From the NCBI RefSeq assembly GCF_022376445.1, contig NW_025955111.1, forward strand, positions 36,221-100,220: a stretch of DNA of 64,000 nucleotides, in the 5' to 3' direction. Source of the DNA: Fomitopsis serialis (Eukaryota; Basidiomycota; Agaricomycetes; Polyporales; Fomitopsidaceae). Every line of letters begins with the position of its first letter. Within the stretch, counting starts at the first letter, position 1. The position numbers and the translations under genes are program-made. Shown here piece after piece: positions 62,101 to 64,000 of the stretch. The notes below the pieces were generated by a model. It was not told the DNA's origin, did not search any database, and was given only the letters and a program-made list of their open reading frames with translations.

Positions 62101-63513
62101 ACGACCTGTGGTCAGTACAGGATGCACTAGAGCTCGCGCTCACCTTCCTAGAGGAGCGTACGGATGACTTGGAGGAGAGTCTGCGTAGTTGTCCAGCTGA
62201 GCATCATAGCGTGCTTCGAGTGCCTGACATCGCCATAGCGACCGTTGAGCCGCGGACGGCAACCTTCAGCCCGCACAAGACCTACCTCGTCCTGGGTGGC
62301 ATCGGGAACCTGGGGGCGCACGTCGCCTGGATGTTATACAGAGTGAGTGTCATCCCGATGGGTTCGACGCATGCTCACCTCATCCCAGCACGGCGCTCGA
62401 CGCCTCGTAGTCACGTCCCGTCGGGGCGCAGCCAGCCTGCAGACGACGTCCAACCGTCTCGTCCGGCGCACATTCGAGTACCTGCGGTCCCTCCCTGACC
62501 TAGACCTGCGTCTCTCAGCAACCAACGCTTCCGACATCGAGAGTATGGCTGAGCTGCTCCGCGGGATCCCAGAGGAGGCACCGCTTGCGGGGTGCATAGT
62601 CCTCACGGCCGCACTGTCCGACCGAACGTTTGCACGGCTCGAGGAGGCAGACTTCGCAAGCGTATACGAGTCGAAGATTGGTGTGGTTGACACGCTCCGT
62701 GAGTGCGTCGATGTCGGGGCATTGGAGTTCCTCGTCCGTTCTCATCCGTGGCGGGCCTCTTTGGAAATGGAGGGCAGACGAACTACTGCGCGTGAGTGGC
62801 TACAATAGGGTAACAAAAACTGATCAGGACTGACAAGTATGATGTTAGAGCCAACACGGCGATGGAGGAGCAGGTCTCTGCGTATCCGAACGCATTCGCC
62901 TTCGTCTGTCCGGGGATCATCGACTCCACGATGATGCGCTCGAGCGAACTGGGCGAGTCAGGCAAAGTCGCACAGCTTGAGCAGTTCGCCCAGTGGGGCA
63001 TCACGGCGGAAGGTGCGTCCACACATCTGCATATCGCGCCCGACGTCACTCATGGCTCAAACTTACACAGACATGATCCTGTGGCTGGAAGACGCCCTCG
63101 CTCGCTTCCAAGCCGGCGAGCGGTTCGCGCGGTATGTACCGACAGTCGACTGGTACGCGCTCGAGCGCACGCGGGGCATGCCCCTTCTCGGACGACACCT
63201 TCTATCTACTCCGCTGACGCGGTCGGGCTCGTCAGCCGCGGCCCCGGGGCGAATGGTGGGGGCGGCAGACGAGGGAGGCGACGTGGGCATACGGATGGCG
63301 GCGATCGTACGCGGGGTGCTGGGCGTCGCCGCGGAGGACTTCTCGCCGGAGACGCCGTTCACGGCGTATGGCGTCGACTCGCTGTCCGCAGCGCGGCTCG
63401 CATTCATGCTGCGCCCGTTGGTGGAGGTGACGCAGCTGCAGCTGTTGGCGGACATGTCGTTGGAAGGGCTGGAGGTGCTTGCGGGGAAGGGGAAGAAGGA
63501 GGAAGGGGTATAG
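56171..63513 (+). CDS. Highly reducing polyketide synthase (KS-AT-DH-psiMT-psiER-KR-ACP), frame interrupted
   Basis: The start MTSIAIVGVSVELPSG (56171, intron after the first six codons) opens a KS domain with DTACSS at 56824-56841 (Cys), ELHATGT (His) and SVKSNIGHTE (His). AT has GHSAGE at about 58439. DH has the HVIRGEPIMP motif with His at 59319. A methyltransferase-like region (about 60540-60970) is degenerate: VRLLAHGTGAS replaces the GxGTG motif. An ER-like region (about 61440-62130) lacks an NADPH motif. KR has GGIGNLG at 62294, SSVAG and YCAAN (Tyr 62784). ACP has GVDSLS at 63370 (phosphopantetheine Ser). No thioesterase or reductase follows. Many introns are clean GT-AG. One-base frame slips occur at 57847-57850, 58093-58096, 58915, 61335-61339 and 62736-62737, each at a run or base that looks one short, and the 58740-60200 region is less well resolved. 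Makes a partly reduced chain in the cytosol. ER activity probably comes from the adjacent trans enzyme. Confidence 0.88.
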
Positions 63514-64000
63514 CGAAGTGGGGGCGTGCGTTGCAGAGCTGTTTCTTAATCTGTGAGTACATTCGGGTGACTGGCGAGACTGGCAACCTCAAATTATCGT
63601 CTTTCTAGCCCACCATTGTTTCTACACTTGACCCAAGCATCTGTGGATCTGAAGGCCAGAATATTGTACTATTTAGCTGTGGAGGCTTTTTGTAAAACCC
63701 GCCGAACTGCCACTTGCTCGAATTCTCTGCTGTGTATCTCGAATCTGCTACTAGTGCTAGGGGAACCGTTCTCGCGCGACCGCGGCACGCACTGACATCA
63801 TAATGTAGCAGGCAGTGCAGGGTATATTCAATGAGGCCATCGGCGCTACGTATGACAGACTTGGCTGGTCGGTCGGGCAACTGCATCGAGGAGCGGTCCG
63901 TGATGCCGCATCTGTGAGTGGCCAAATGTGCAAGAAACTCGGTGCAGCCTCGCTATACACCATCAAGCCCATCATCATCTGGCGGGCGCAGAGACGTTGC
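63514..64000. other. 3' flank of PKS to window end
   Basis: No gene recognised. Minus-strand open frames at 63605-63925 and 63757-63978 carry no domain that I know; a gene may begin beyond the window. Confidence 0.35.

Noticed and set aside
1..64000. CRISPR arrays, rRNA genes, bacterial-type operons or terpene synthase genes
   Set aside because: None seen; no DDxxD/NSE pair of a class I terpene synthase and no regularly spaced repeat-spacer structure.

Overview
This is nuclear DNA from a basidiomycete fungus, most likely an Agaricomycete (wood-decay type). The evidence is many 48-60 nt GT-AG introns per gene, CT-rich leaders before ATGs, a CYP63-like and a CYP53-like P450, F-box/LRR-like genes, fungal-specific multi-pass membrane proteins, a full-size PDR (ABCG) transporter, a Harbinger-type transposon and a partly reduced Agaricomycete-type highly reducing PKS. 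No bacterial features (operons, Shine-Dalgarno sites, CRISPR) are present, and species was not determined.

Layout, left to right: NAD(P)-dependent extended SDR reductase (308-1582, +); a basic-tailed protein of unknown function with a strong core promoter (3778-4943, +); a COQ2-like UbiA prenyltransferase (6080-7441, -); an F-box fragment and two F-box-like genes (9950-14309); a PDR-type ABC exporter (14748-20934, -); P450 #1 (22671-24857, +); an acyl-CoA oxidase-like flavoenzyme (26856-28988, +); P450 #2, CYP63-like (30250-32729, +); P450 #3 (33583-35696, +); a multi-pass membrane protein (36536-37854, -); a transposon block with a two-gene Harbinger-like element (38794-43504) and an LTR-like sequence (43983-44750); P450 #4, CYP53-like (47554-49450, +); a DUF6533-like membrane protein (51601-52721, +); a zinc-binding-dehydrogenase-type trans-enoyl reductase (53911-55131, -); and a highly reducing PKS (56171-63513, +) sharing a divergent promoter with the enoyl reductase.

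My reading is that much of the window is a biosynthetic gene cluster, or two neighbouring ones split by the transposon block. The PKS has KS, AT, DH, degenerate methyltransferase and enoyl-reductase regions, KR and ACP, but no thioesterase. The stand-alone enoyl reductase could supply the missing ER activity, as LovC does for LovB. Four P450s, the SDR and the acyl-CoA oxidase-like enzyme would tailor the product, the UbiA enzyme could add a prenyl chain, and the ABC transporter could export it. The pairing of a CYP53-like P450 (the family includes benzoate 4-hydroxylases) with a COQ2-like prenyltransferase suggests prenylated 4-hydroxybenzoate chemistry. This is inference from family membership; no product can be assigned.

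One caution affects many gene models. In the PKS, ABC transporter, P450 #1, P450 #4, one F-box gene and the transposon repeat gene, the frame slips by one base, mostly at runs of identical bases that look one base short. Restoring run length would keep conserved motifs in frame. This looks more like homopolymer under-calling in the assembly than real decay of every gene, but sequence alone cannot prove it.
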